From Anaeramoeba flamelloides (lineage: Eukaryota > Metamonada > Anaeramoebidae), in assembly GCA_027625915.1 (NCBI GenBank), contig JANTQA010000008.1, forward strand, positions 2,683,001 to 2,747,000: 64,000 nucleotides of DNA. Reading direction: 5' to 3'. Of this stretch, positions 13,031-25,107 are shown one piece after another. Within the stretch, counting starts at the first letter, position 1; each line of letters opens with the position of its first letter. Both the position numbers and the translations under genes were made by a program. A model generated the notes under the pieces. It searched no databases. It was not told the DNA's origin and saw only the letters and a list, made by a program, of their open reading frames with translations.

Positions 13031-13151
13031 AGGCTATTAAAAAGTTGGTTGTCATAGTTTGTTTCTGTTGAAATTTAAACCAATTTTTTTCTTCAATTAA
13101 ACCAATTTACCATAAAATCCAAAAATACTAATTTGTCAAAACAATTTCATT

Positions 13152-14640
13152 TTTTTTTTTTTTTATTATTTAAGAGAGGGGTTATTAACCCCTCTTATTT
13201 GCCCGAATTCCTAAATTTTTATTTAGGAATTTAATTAAAGAATCAAAAATAAGTTTATTACCCACTAATGCTACTAAGAAGTTTGAATCCTTCTTTATAA
13301 TAATATTAGAAATATTATTATTATTTAATATATTCGATATATTAATTTTTTTTAATTCAGATATCCAGATTTTGCGATTATTTTCATAGGCTGGACAGTT
13401 CCATAGAAAATGGTCTAAATCTTCAATAATATCTAAATTGTTCATTTTTTTACATAATTCACACAGTTTTGATTTATTCTTATTCATAGCATAAGTGTAC
13501 CTGTTAAGGTAATTTGTAAAATTTCTGAGTTTTAAAATTGAAGTTGAACCCCTCCATTTTAAATATCTTTTGTCGTTAGTTTTTTTTTAATTTGAGAAAT
13601 AAAAAGAAAATTAAATAAATTTTCTTTTCATTTCTTAAATTAAAAAAAAACCCGCAGTTAACTTTTCCAGAATTCAAAAGAATAGAGTAAAATCTAAGAT
13701 TTTACTCTATACTTTTAAATTCTGGAAAACCTAGGCACTCTACGGCACTTGACGACACGACTGCTTATTTATAGTATTATTGATTTGTATAATTTTTAGA
13801 TATTCTTGAGGAGTGTCGTAGAGTGTCGTAGAGTGCCTAGGTTTTCTTGAGGTTTTCTGTTTTATTTCGAAAATCTATCAATTTTCCAAATTAACAGAAA
13901 ACTCGAGAAAACCTAACGGCGCTTTTCCAAAATTTAAAAGAATTGAGTAAAATCTTAGATTTTACTCTATTCTTTTGAATTCTGGAAAAGCTAACGGCAG
14001 TTTTTTTTTAATTTAAGAAATGAAAAGAAAATTTATTTAATTTTCTTTTTATTTCTTAAATAAAAAAAAACCTAACGACATTTCCAACTTGGACTATTTT
14101 CTAAGTTTTTAGTTCTAAATTTTTCTAGTTCATTTTCCAGTTGTTTTAAATTTTTCGAGTGCTAATTTATATTTTCTGATTCTTTTTTTCTAAAAGGGAA
14201 GATAATTAATTAATTCATCAAAATGGAGGATTTTTAATTTTTGAATTAACTTAAATCTTCTTTTATATATCGTTATCCTTACGGGATCAATTTTTGCTTC
14301 AGTTTTATAAATAAGCCTAGGGGAGTGTGGGTTGATTAATAAAAATTTTGTATTTTTTTTATTAATCCAAGTATCAATATCTTTAAAATCTGTTTTTGTT
14401 AAATCAAATATTTCTAATCCATATAATAGTTGACTATGTAATACAGCTTTAAAAAATTGAATTTTTAACCCATTAGAAAAATTTTTTTGTTGTAAAAATT
14501 TCATTTTTTTAAAAATTGAGATAATACAAAAAAGAGGATAACATGTTAAATACCAATCGGACAGTCCAATTATTTGAACGCCCCGATCTAACTTTTTTCT
14601 GATTATTTTTCTCAGTTCTAAATGGTAATAAAAAATACCT
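13152..14640 (-). mobile_element. LINE retrotransposon fragment C1 (RT C-terminus, zf-RVT, poly(A))
   Basis: On the minus strand, 14190-14637 encodes a reverse-transcriptase C-terminal segment (GLKIQFFKAVLHSQLLYGLE). The frame from about 13565 to 13185 encodes the end of the same ORF, including a zf-RVT finger C-x2-C-x14-H-x4-C (CELC...HFLWNC) and the terminal NLGIRANKRG. Downstream lie a short palindrome (AGAGGGGTTAATAACCCCTC) and a poly(A) tract (poly-T on plus, 13152-13165). The RT part is out of use: there is a stop at 14190-14192 and at least one later frameshift, and a 510-bp palindrome array (13571-14080) sits inside the ORF. The 5' end is missing. Confidence 0.8.
13571..14080. repeat. 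palindromic-module array P1
   Basis: Seven long palindromes in the order H2-H1-H4-H4'-H3-H1-H2. H1 has arms built on CCAGAATTCAAAAGAATAGA (e.g. 13664-13730, 13922-13990). H2 is an A/T hairpin around TTTAAGAAATGAAAAGAAAA. H3 contains TTTTCTTGAGGTTTTCTG (from about 13846). H4 arms contain GTCGTAGAGTGCCTAGG. Linkers are CTAACGGC-like. The block starts TGTCGTTAG and ends CCTAACGACA, so it has inverted ends, and it interrupts the LINE C1 reading frame. Confidence 0.85.
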
Positions 14641-15060
14641 CACATTTGATTCTTTTCAACAACAAGCTTATGTTAAGTATAACCACTAATTCTATTAAAC
14701 CTGATTTGATCAAGATCAAATTTTTTGAACTCTAATTTAATCACCTTTTTTATTTTTTTGAAAATAATCACTTCGAATTAAGAGAATTTACTACAGGAAA
14801 GGAAGAAACTCAATTCTTATAAATTCTCAATTTAAGTTCGAGCCATATCAACTAAAATTCAAAAATTTTAACATATCTATAGTGTGTGCAATAGCCCATG
14901 CTTTTTGATTTATTTGTGTTTTTTAAAAAAATTAAATTCTGTTAAAATCAATATTTGTTGTTTTTTATTTTGACACAAGCAGTGTTTATTTTTTAAAAAG
15001 TATTCGAATAATTATATATATTGTGTTTTATCAAAAAACAAAATGATTTTTTTTAAAAGA
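14641..15060. other. gene-free DNA between LINE copies C1 and C3
   Basis: No gene is seen. It may include decayed 5' sequence of LINE C1, but I could not align it. Confidence 0.45.
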
Positions 15061-15257
15061 ATTTCCACGTCTATGAAAATAATCATAAAATCTGGATCTT
15101 CGAATTAAAAACATTAAAAAGTCTAATATATTAAATAATAATAATAATATTGATACTATTACAAAAAAAGATTCGTAATGTTGATTGATACTAGTGAATA
15201 ATAAACTTTATTTTGAGTATTTAATCAAATTTCTAAACAAAAATTTAGAAATTCGGG
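15061..15257 (+). mobile_element. LINE fragment C3 (ORF 3' end only)
   Basis: Plus-strand sequence collinear with the last about 190 bp of the C1 ORF. It starts near the zf-RVT region (CTATGAAAATAATCATAAAA, matching CTATGAAAATAATCGCAAAA in C1) and ends AATTTAGAAATTCGGG, matching codons NLGIR. It is severely 5'-truncated and decayed. The LINE match stops exactly where palindrome array P2 begins. Confidence 0.75.
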
Positions 15258-15772
15258 AAGCGCCACGAAGTGTCGTAGAGTGCCTAGGTTTTCTTTAATT
15301 TTAGAAATGAAAAGAAAATTTATGAAATTTTCATTTTCATTTCTTAAATTAAAAAAAACCTAACGGCTGTTTTCCAGGATTCTTGTTTTTGTTTGTTAAG
15401 TGTTCTAGATTTTTTTGAGGTTTTCTATTTTATTTGTGAAGTGTTCTAGTTTTTTTTTACAATTTGAAGAAATAAAACAAAAAATTTTAATAAATTTTCG
15501 GTAGGTTTTTTTGAAAAGTAAAAAAAAACCTAACTAAAATCTATTGACTTCACGAATAAATAGAAAACTCAAAAAAACCTAACGAAAAACTATCTATTTA
15601 ACAAATAAATAGAAAAAACAAGAAAACCTAACGAAAATCTATTTATTTGGAAAATAAATAGAAAACTCAAAAAAACCTCGAAAACTTTACAAATAAATAG
15701 AAAACTCAAAAAAACCTAACGAAAATCAATTGATTTTACAAATAAACAGAAAACCCAAGATAATCTAACCGT
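15258..15772. repeat. palindromic-module array P2
   Basis: It begins with H4 (AGTGTCGTAGAGTGCCTAGG), then an H2 hairpin (15290-15358), a partial H1, and a series of H3-type arms. In the latter, AGGTTTTCTATTTTATTTG and its reverse complements alternate with CCTAACGAAAATCTATT-like linkers. It is joined directly to LINE fragment C3. Confidence 0.8.
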
Positions 15773-16816
15773 AGTTTTATTTAATATTGAGAAATAAAAA
15801 TTTCACACAAGAAAATGTAAAATTCAAACATTACTTTACAAACACAAAGAAGAAATTGAAAACCTAAATAAAAACCCACAATTATTTCATACACCAACAG
15901 AAAAAAAACAATTATTTCAACAAATTTTCCAAAACAACATTTAATTCCTTTGAAAAATAATAAAAAAACAAAAAAAAATCGTATTGTACATACTCTAAAA
16001 CATTTCAAAGAATAAGAATATCACAATTCCATTCAATTTGGAAATAATTATGAATTTTGTCAATTATAAAAATCATTTTTAAATCTTTGAGTTTTTTGTT
16101 TTCATTACATTTTTTGAATTACGTTTATCGTTTTGTTCGATCAATTTTTTTTTCAATGATTGATGATAAAAATTTAAGATTGAGTTGTTCAAAATAGAAG
16201 AACTCAAATAACAATTAATTGGTAGTATCTAACCATTTGATCGATCAATAATTCTAATAGAATTTAAACAAATTTACCAAAAGCATTTTTTTGTTCTGCT
16301 CGATCTCCAAAATTTTTGACACACCCTTTTGATTTATTAGATTGATAATTATTTATTGTATGTTTTGTGGGTATTGTTAATTTGTAAACAATTGTTATTA
16401 AAATTTCAATTGGCGAATGGTTATAATTGGGTATTTGTTCTAGAATTGATTAAATATGTTTTTTTTAAAAAAAATAGAATTTTGATGTGTTAAAAATTTT
16501 GAATTGGAGTTTACTTTAATTTAATCCTGTACCTTCTCTTTGATAGAAAACTAAATAAAAATTCTTTTTTGAATAAAAACCCACCTTAAATTTTCAGTTT
16601 TATCAATTGTCAAAACCCTCAGCTAATTAAAAAAAAAAAAAAAAAAAAAACTTTGGTAAATGATGGTATTTAAGAAAACTTAACACGTATTTGGTCAGAA
16701 ATTTTTTCAAATTATTCATAATATTTCTTTGTTAATTGTTTTGTTGTAAAATGTAACAAATCAAAAAAAAAAAAAAAACAAGAAAAAAGATTTGGAATTA
16801 ATAAACCAGGGATCAG
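15773..16816. other. gene-free stretch upstream of the ankyrin exon
   Basis: No credible first exon for the ankyrin gene was found here. A repeat copy (R3) occupies about 16120-16300, and an A-tract lies at 16627-16650. Confidence 0.5.
16120..16300 (+). repeat. dispersed ORF-derived repeat R3, decayed copy
   Basis: Contains GTATCTAACCATTTGATCGA and neighbouring sequence shared with about 35700-35870, 50300-50400 and, in reverse, 50826-51110. Translation is broken by stops but resembles the open frame of the 50.9 kb copy. Confidence 0.55.
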
Positions 16817-19800
16817 TTTTCTTTGTTTATGTTGCTCCAAGCCGGAACATTTAAAAATGGTAAAAAAAATGGGAACGGATTTCACAGCACAAGATGACAA
16901 TGGACACACTGCACTCCATTATCTTTGTTTCAGTCAAGTGGATACAAAGATCATGAAATATTTCATAAAAAATGGTTTGAATATGAATGATCTGGATAAG
17001 AAACAAAGAACACCATTTCATTATCTTTGTGAACAAAACATTAGCAATGAAACACTTAAATTTGCGTTAACGAATGGGGCATTGCTGAATCAGCAAGATT
17101 ATTTCGGGCAGACTGCTTTTCATTTCTTTTGCAAAAGGAATTCTTCAAAAGAATTACTAAAAACGTTATATAAATACGATGCAGATCCCAACATTCGGGA
17201 TAATAATAAATCAACACCTATTAATTATTTATGCTTAAGAAAGCCGGCAGAGGAAATGATTGAATTAAGTATCAGGAATGGCGCGTTGCCAAACCTGCAA
17301 AACAATGACGGCGAAACATTCTTGCATCTATTGAACAAGTCTAGCACGGCAAAAATTGAATTTATTAAATTCTTATTGGATAGCGGCGCCGACCCAAATA
17401 TTACAAATAATAAAAAGCTAACGCCTTTACATTACATCTGTAAAAATGAGCCAAATGTTGAAATATTAAAATTAATCTTGGGGAAAATTAGGGATATCAA
17501 TGCTAAAGATATGGAAGATCAAACCATATTACATTATATTTCTGACAAATACAAAATAGTTGATTCTGAAATTTTTAAAGTATTATTTCAACATAAGGCA
17601 GATCCAAATATCAAATCTCGCCGCTTGAATACCCCATTCCATTTTATAGCCAGTGGTCAGAATTCAAGATACGAAGTTATTGAATTATTTTTTAAAAATG
17701 GTGCAAATCCAAATATTAAAGATTTTTATCAAGAGACACCTTTCCACAAACACTGTAAATCGAAGTGGGTAACTGTAAAGACGCTAAAATTATTTGTTCA
17801 ACATGGTGCTGATTTAAAAGCACAGACACCGAAATTATTCACAAACTTTTTTATAATTTTCCAAACTTTACCTACAATTCAACTGATAAACTTTTTTTTA
17901 GAGAATAGAATAAATATTAATTCACAAAATGGTTCCAATGGCAAAACAGTTCTTCACCAATATTCTGACATGTCTTTACTTGATATAAATGTGCTTAGGT
18001 ATTTATTAATAAATGGGGCAGATCCAAATATTAAAGAAAAAGAAAATGGATGTACACCATTGCATATGCTAGCTTATAGAAAAGAAATCAATTTAGATTT
18101 TTTTAAACTATTTTTTGAATTTGGTGCAAATGTCAAAATTAAAACAGTATACTTTGTTTTTATTTTTTTCCAGTCTTTTTTTTTATAAAGTTCTAATTAT
18201 TTATTTTAACATCCCATTTCTTGCTGTATTTAACAAAAAGTATTAAAAATTAAATTGAGTACTTCCCAATTTAAAATTAATTCCACAAAGTTGATTTTTT
18301 TTAAAAAAGTTAGATTACCATCATCTTTCAATGTAAAACAAGTTTAATTTTTTGAAATATTTTAAAAGGAAAAAATTTCATAATAACGAAAATTTATCCC
18401 TTTTAATTCTTGTCAAATAATTGGTTTTATATGTGAATGTCTTGTTTTAATTTATTTAAAAAAAAAAAAAAAAAAAATTATTTCAAAGATTAACAGATAG
18501 AAAAATGAATTTATATAAACTAATCCATTATAAGAATCTCAAAGGGACTGAATAATATGTCTTAAGATACCGAGATAATGGATCTTTTTTTGAAAATTTT
18601 GGATTAATGAATAGACATACCTAAATTTGATGAGAATATTATTAAACTCAATTCTTTTTTCACCATTTGAGCTCAATAAACCCCTGTATCTTTTTGCTTG
18701 AAATTAGAAAATAAATAAAAAATCTTTTCAATGTTTTATTATTTTTTCGTTTCGAAAATCAAAAAAATTTAAAGATCAATCAAAAGAAAGAGGAGCGAGT
18801 TAGCTTGTTTTTCTTTGGAATTGTAACAAATAAGAGAGAAAAATAATTATTTTTAAAAAAAAAATATAAATTTAATTGTAACTCTTGAAAAAATACAACT
18901 CCTTTTTTTTCTGTACCAAGCAGGAATACACAAATCACAAAACAATAAAAAATTTAAAACCAAAATTGAAATTAAACGAAGCTTTCTCTGAGTTTAGAAA
19001 TAAATTGTCTTTTTTTTTTTTTTTTTGCTTTCTTCAAACAAAAAAGATAAAAAATCTAACTGCTAACCAAATATCCAAGTTATAAACGTTTTTGTTTCAA
19101 GAGTATATTTGTAATTTTTGAAACCCACTTTTAAACCAATAATCTCAAAAAGTAAATTTCTTTACATTTAAACAAATAAAATGCTTTATGTCTATTGAAG
19201 ATTTAATTTTTTTTAAATAAAATTTCACTTCAAAAAAAAAAAGCAATTAAATACTACTTACGAGTTTCCGCTCAACTAAATGATATTTTTATCTTTTAGA
19301 ATTCGAAATTGTTAAGATACTTTTGAAAAAAATATATCAAAAAAAAAAACCTTTCAAAGTTTATTAAAATTTCATTCTTTTAAAAGCTGTTCGTATTTCA
19401 TCATCCAAATCTTTTTTGAATAAATCTCTTATTATCAAAAAAAAAAAAAAGATTTCCTAAACTTGGTAAAAAATGTTAAATTCAAATTTCCACTTGAACT
19501 TTTAATTCATTTCCAAACTAATATGTTTTTTTGATTATGTTTCCAAATGAATTAAAATCTTTTTTGTTTATTATCTTTAAGTGTTTTTTTTTTTTTTTCT
19601 ATATTGGTTTATTTAACAATAATCTTCATCTATGACTTTAATATTTAAATAAGAAGTGGTATTTATTTTTGGTGTTGTTAGATGAAAATTATAAAAAAAT
19701 AAAAAATACAGAAATTGTTGTGAAACACATATAAACTTAATATGAGAATTATGAAAAAAGATAATTATTTAGCAATTGAATTGTTTTTATTTTTTTTAAT

Positions 19801-20229
19801 TTTTTATAAAAAAATAAATTTCATTATTTTGGGTTTGTTTTAAAATTATATTTTATATTTTGAATTCTATATGTTTTTACGGGTTTGTAAAATTGCTTCA
19901 AAAAGTGATTATCTTATTTAGAATTGATGAAAAAACAGAATAAGTCAAAAGGTTCTAAATAGAATACTTTTTGTCTGGTTTTTTTTTTTTAAATTAAAAG
20001 TAGATATTCAAGCTATTTTTCGAAAATTTCGACTTGCTTTATAATGTTAAAGGAAGTTGTTTTGAGGGTTTATTCACATATTCTTATCAAAAAAATATTT
20101 TTAAATTTTTAGATCAAAATCATTTGTTCTAATTTTGTTAAATTTTTCTTTTTACTTTTTCAAGTTTACATTTATACAATTATTTTCTTTTTTTTTTGAT
20201 CCTTTTTTATTTCTTTTTCTTTTTCTTTT

Positions 20230-20291
<62 letters not shown>

Positions 20292-22876
20292 AAGTTAAGT
20301 TGAAAAAAAAAAAATCTTCGAAAGGACAAATAATCACTATGAAAATTTCGATAACCACATGTCTTTATAAATGAATTGTAATATTAGCAAAAAATCTTCG
20401 TGTTAACCTTTTTTCAGTGAAATTTAGTCCAGAAAAAATCTGTAAGGCTCATTTCAAAAATTGTGATTCACTTTTTTTTAGTTTTTGGTTTTATTTTTTT
20501 TTTTAATTTTTAAAATATCAGGGTTTTTATATGTTTAGAATGACTTAAAAGTGAATTATTCATCAGATTTAATTATTAGTTGTTCTTGAATACTAAAGAA
20601 GATATATATTTTTTCGATTTATTATTTCAATTGAGTCACAATTTTTGAAATGGGAATTATATATGAAGGTTTTTTTTAGATTGTATGAAATAAACCCGAA
20701 AATACCCGAAAATACCCAGAAATCCAAAATACTCCGAAATTTTTAAACACTAAAAAACAAATTTTGAAGAACTTTTAAGAAACTCCAGTGTTCAGAGATA
20801 ATTTTTTACGATAAAATAACAATTTTAATTAAAGACAAAATATTTTTTTTTGAATTATCTTCCTGAAAGCTCTCTGGGTAGTTTTTGATGTCTTTTTCTT
20901 TTTTTGGTGCATATTAGGCATATTTGAGTATGTTAGTACTTGGTCGGATAAGAGCATGTGTATTACAGCGTATTTTTGGGTTTGGGGTAAGTTGGGTAAG
21001 TTAGTATACACACAATTTATTATTTTGAATGGGGATTTAAATAAAGTTTGGTTGGGTCATCTTGTGTCGGGTATGGGTAACTATTGTACTATTAGATATT
21101 GCCTAGTTATTTTTGGATTGTATTTAAGAATACAAAATTATGAGTAATGTTACATAATTAGAAATTACCTTTACAAATAAATTTTCTCTCATTTGTTAAT
21201 ATCACTCAGCAAAAATCAGAAATGTTCTCAGTGTATTTAAGATACCAATTCTATTCACACAAAATGGGTTGAATACTATTCCTCAAAATTTGCAATTTTT
21301 CGCATTTTGTATTTTACAGCCACAAAAAAAAAATTTATAATAAAATTCCAATTTTATAATTAAACTGAGTGTTTTGGCAATAGAATTTCTTAGAATTTAT
21401 AAAAAAAGTGTTTTTTTTGTGGTTAAAAAATTTTCAAGTATTTTCGATTTTCGGGTATTTTCAGTAATATTTGATCGATCCTTTTTTTAATTCAATGGAC
21501 AAAGTAAAATTAAAGAATTAAATATTTTCTTTTTAATATAAATAAATATAATAGTAAATATCATGAATTTAGTGTTCACTTTTTTAAGCGGAAATAAAAG
21601 GCAACTTACTTTTTTATTTTAATAAACTTCCTAAAAAATGGAAACTTAATTTTTAGCTTAATAATTGATTTTTATTTTTCAAATTAGTATTTTTATTGAA
21701 ATAAAACAAATTTCTTTTATAGATTGTTTACATAGTTTTTTTTTGTTTCTATTCAAAAATGAATAAATCCTAAAAAAATTTTAAATAGTTTTTCAGAAAA
21801 TATTGAATTAAAGATACAATATTTTACTCAAAATTAAAAATAAATATTCGAAATTTATTTTAATTTTTTTTTTCCAAAATTCATTGAAAATTTACAAAAT
21901 AAATTCTTATGAATTTAAACAAATTCAATTATTTCTAATAAACACTTTAATATTTTCTTTCATATTGTTTTTTAAATTTTATATTTTTTTAAAAAAAAAT
22001 AAATTTTACAACTTTTTTAATATTTATTAAATGTTTATTTTCTAAAATTATATCTACACAACATTCATTATATCGATAAATTCTTTTTAAAATTCATAGA
22101 AAAATGGTTTGGATCTCAAAGGGCTGATCTGTGAAAAGTATGAGAGTGATCCCCAAAAAGAAAAATTAATGCAAATGATAAATATTAATTTCAATGCTTT
22201 AAAAGATAATTTTAAACAATTCTTGGAAAGGGAAGAATTCACTGATTTGGAAATCAAAGGGATTAAAGTCCATTCAATATTATTAACTCATAGAATTAAA
22301 AAAAAAATAAATGATATTATACAAGTATTTGAAAAATTCGAAAAAAAACATATTTTAAATATTTTAAAATGGGTTTATTATGCCAAATTTCCCATATATT
22401 TGAATGAAAAAGAAAAAAATAAATTTTTTAAAATCATTTCTAAATTGGGTATAGATATTTATTCGCCAAAATATGATTATAATTCTTACTTGCAAGATTT
22501 ATTAAATGATGATCAATCAAAAGATTTTACAATTATTATTGATAAAACAAAGGAAAAAATTAAGGTACATAGATTCATTATACAATGTAGAAGCGAGTTA
22601 TATCGTGGGATGTTTTTATCAATTGAGGATTCTGATGATTTAAAAGAGGTCAAAGATTATTCAGGTATATCCTTTGAAACGTTACACTTATTTATTAAAT
22701 ATTTATATACTGAGAAAATCGATGAAGGGCTTTTTAATAAAAAAATTGTTTATGAACTTTCAGTTGCCATGGATTTTTTCCAATTAACTCCTAAATGTTC
22801 GTTAAAGTGGTACATTGATCAAAAGAATTTACTGAAGAAAAAGACTGGCAAGAAGAAGAAGAAGAAGAAGAAATAA
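16817..22876 (+). CDS. ankyrin-repeat / double BTB protein (5' incomplete)
   Basis: Modelled as join(<16817-18146, 22100-22876), at least 701 residues. Exon A encodes half a repeat followed by 12 ankyrin repeats of the form TPLHYLC...NGADPNI. Exon B encodes two BTB/POZ domains: a short first one (DLEIKGIKVHS, WVYYAKF) and a second (KDFTIII...IKVHRFIIQCRS...YLYTEKI), then a Lys-rich tail. Both junctions are phase 0 with GT (18147) and AG (22098-22099). Joining gives GANVKIKT|KNGLDLKGLI, which reads as the start of a thirteenth ankyrin repeat, the best evidence that these are one gene. The acceptor before 16817 (GGGATCAG) implies at least one more upstream exon, not found. ANK plus BTB proteins are usually Cullin-3 substrate adaptors; that role is inferred. 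Two separate genes is the alternative. Confidence 0.75.
20221..20286. repeat. CTTTTT repeat running into a poly-T tract of about 50 bases
   Basis: A few CTTTTT units are followed by an unbroken T run. The open frames on both strands across it are artefacts of the tract. Confidence 0.9.
20695..21465. mobile_element. 771-bp element with CCCGAAAATA inverted termini
   Basis: The left end reads CCCGAAAATACCCGAAAATA. The right end on the reverse strand reads TACTGAAAATACCCGAAAAT. Similarity continues about 60 bp inward to (A)CTCCGAAATTTTT versus ACTTGAAAATTTTT. The interior (20900-21140) is markedly richer in G on the plus strand than its surroundings. No transposase frame was recognised, so it is probably a non-autonomous DNA transposon. 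Target-site duplication could not be fixed. Confidence 0.6.
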
Positions 22877-23189
22877 GAATAATAAAGATCAAAACAGTCA
22901 AAATTATAATATATATATATTTCAAGATTTTTGGTAAAAAATTAATTTAATAAATCAGTTATCACACTAATTTTTTTTTTTTTTTTTCATTCAATATTAT
23001 GAATTAGGAGATTTTTGGGGAAAAATAATTTTTTTCTCATAATTATCATTTTTTTAAAAATTAGTTTTTGGACTACCCCTTTTTACAAAAACAATTATTT
23101 AACTATATATTTTTTTTATCAATCCAAACTTTTTAAATTTGAAATTTTAAGATATTAATTTTCAAATTACAGGTAAAAATGAGATTAAC

Positions 23190-23895
23190 CGTCTCAAAAG
23201 TTTAAGATAGTAAAGCATATTAATTGATACCAAAATATTTTGAGAAATCGTTGAGTTATTAGGCAAAGTTTGAAAAATTTTTGATCTTCTTCTTTTCAAT
23301 TACATTTGGGTAAAATTTTTATTTTACTAATAATTTTGACTTTAAAAAATGTTATTGAAAGTTATTTTAGAAGATAATTTTACCAACTTTTTTTGTTTGA
23401 TTGTTGAACTCTAAATCCCAAAAGATCTTAGTTTTTCTAACTGTAAAAATGGAAAAACCAATATTTTTGTTTTGAGGAAACAAAATTATGTTTTCAAATA
23501 GAGATAATAAAGTCCATCAATTCACCATTAAAGGTTTGGAAATGTAGTAGATCCGATTTCTTTTTTGAAAAATAATGCCAAAATCTAATATAATTTTTTT
23601 AATTCTAAATAAATCAATCTCATTTTTTCAAAAAATATATATTATTTATTCTCTTTTTTCTTCAAAAAAAGAGAGTATATACCATTTATAAAAGATTTTG
23701 AAGGGTAAAAAAAACAATTAGAAATTTTTGAAAAAAAATATAAAAAAAAATTTTTTTTTACTAGGTCAAGTGAAGAAATATTTATAGGAATATTCAAAAT
23801 TACTTCATTGTTAAGAACACACAATCAATTTATGCACTTTTTTTATTTTACTGTTTTCAAGTTTTTCTTAATAAGCGTGGAAATAAAATGGACAA
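23190..23895. repeat. dispersed repeat family R2, copy 2
   Basis: Collinear with 12255-13030 over its length, for example GTTGAGTTATTAGGCAAAGTT versus the GTTATTGTGTAAAATTT region, TTACTAGGTC, and the right-end CAAGTTTTTCTTAATAA block. Class unknown. Confidence 0.6.
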
Positions 23896-24109
23896 CATAT
23901 CTTATTACAAATTTGGATGAAAACTTTCGTATTCTTGAGAATTTAAACAAAGCGTTGTTGTCTTTTGATGTAAATAAAATATTTGACTTCTTGTAATGTT
24001 TTTATTATTATTCACATTTATTCAGTACACACAATATTTAGTTAAACCCATTATTATTTTGAAAAAAATGAAAGATTTATCACTAAATCTGTTATAAATT
24101 TTTCCAGAA

Positions 24110-24396
24110 ATTTAAAAAAGTTATTTTAAAAAAGTGAATAAAAATTTTTTATGATTTTTTTAGAATTAAAAATTAATTCAAGTTTTTTTTTTTTATAAAT
24201 GTGAAAAATTATATTCATTAATAAGTTTTCCTTCACACTCTGACCTTTACACCATCCTTAAAAGTTGATAGATTCTTCATTTTTGTTAAAATAGAAAACT
24301 TGAAAAAAATGTGGTATCTGAAAAGTTTTCACTCTTTTAAAAAAGAAAACTTAATAAAATTTTTAAAAAAGTCATAACTTTTTTAAAACGGCTTTG
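24110..24396. mobile_element. possible TA-flanked MITE related to 48265-48389
   Basis: The right end, read on the reverse strand, is CAAAGCCGTTTTAAAAAAGT, close to the CAGCGGTTTAAAAAAGTGA end of the element at 48.3 kb. The left end carries TTATTTTAAAAAAGTGAA. The left boundary is uncertain. Confidence 0.35.
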
Positions 24397-24921
24397 TATA
24401 ATAAATATTAATTAATTAAATTAAATTTAAAATTGGTATCAGTATATTTAAAAAAAAACGAAGAAAAGTTAATTAATTAAAAAATAGGAATATTATTTTT
24501 AGAAAAATCAAATAATTGTCAATTCTTCTAATAACTATAGATCAAATGAAATATATAACTATATTTAGTTTTAAATTTGAAATTTATTCAGAGGGTACAA
24601 TAACAATTCATTTAAACCTATTTTTTAAAATTCTAGAAAACTGAAATCCAAAAAAAAAATTAAATTGAAAACTTCAAAAATCAATTCTATATTATTCAAA
24701 TTTTACTCATTGAATAAATATATTCTTTTTTAACAAGCAAAAACCAAAAACAAATATGAGGTATGTAAAGAAAAGATAAATATAGATATCATTGAAGATT
24801 TGTATTATTTTGAATATATCATGTTTTTTTTTTAGTAAATATTTTTTCCAGAATTTGAAAAAAAATTTAAAATGATGGATTTTCCTCAATTATTTTCAAT
24901 CACAAAAACCTTAAGATAGTT

Positions 24922-25107
24922 ACAACATATGAAAAAAATGGAAAAATCTTGATAGCTGAAATCTTTATAATTAATTAAAAATTTAATATTCCTACTGATA
25001 TTATTCGAAAAAAAAAAAAGAATTCATCTGTTATTTTATCATTAGTAAGTGATAAAAAAACGAGTTCTTTCACAAAATTTCAAAAAAAAAAGTTTAGAAA
25101 TTATGCG
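24922..25107 (+). mobile_element. LINE fragment C4 (ORF 3' end only)
   Basis: Diverged plus-strand match to the last part of the LINE ORF in C1/C2, including GTGATAAAAAAACGAGTTCTTT versus GGTAATAAACTTATTTTTGA. It ends AGTTTAGAAATTATGCG where palindrome array P3 begins. More decayed than C1 and C3. Confidence 0.6.

Larger units (their letters stand above)
18147..22099. other. 3.95 kb intron of the ANK-BTB gene
   Basis: Starts GTATAC and ends CATAG. No coding exon is seen inside. It holds A/T homopolymers (18458-18477, 20221-20286) and a 771-bp element with inverted ends (20695-21465). Its length rests on the phase-compatible join between the ankyrin and BTB exons. Confidence 0.6.
22877..24921. 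other. gene-free stretch with dispersed repeats
   Basis: No gene is seen. It holds an R2 repeat copy (23190-23895) and a possible short inverted-repeat element (24110-24396). Confidence 0.55.

Noticed and set aside
13571-15772. CRISPR-like array
   Set aside because: The repeats are palindromic modules of different types with no regular unique spacers, and the host is eukaryotic.
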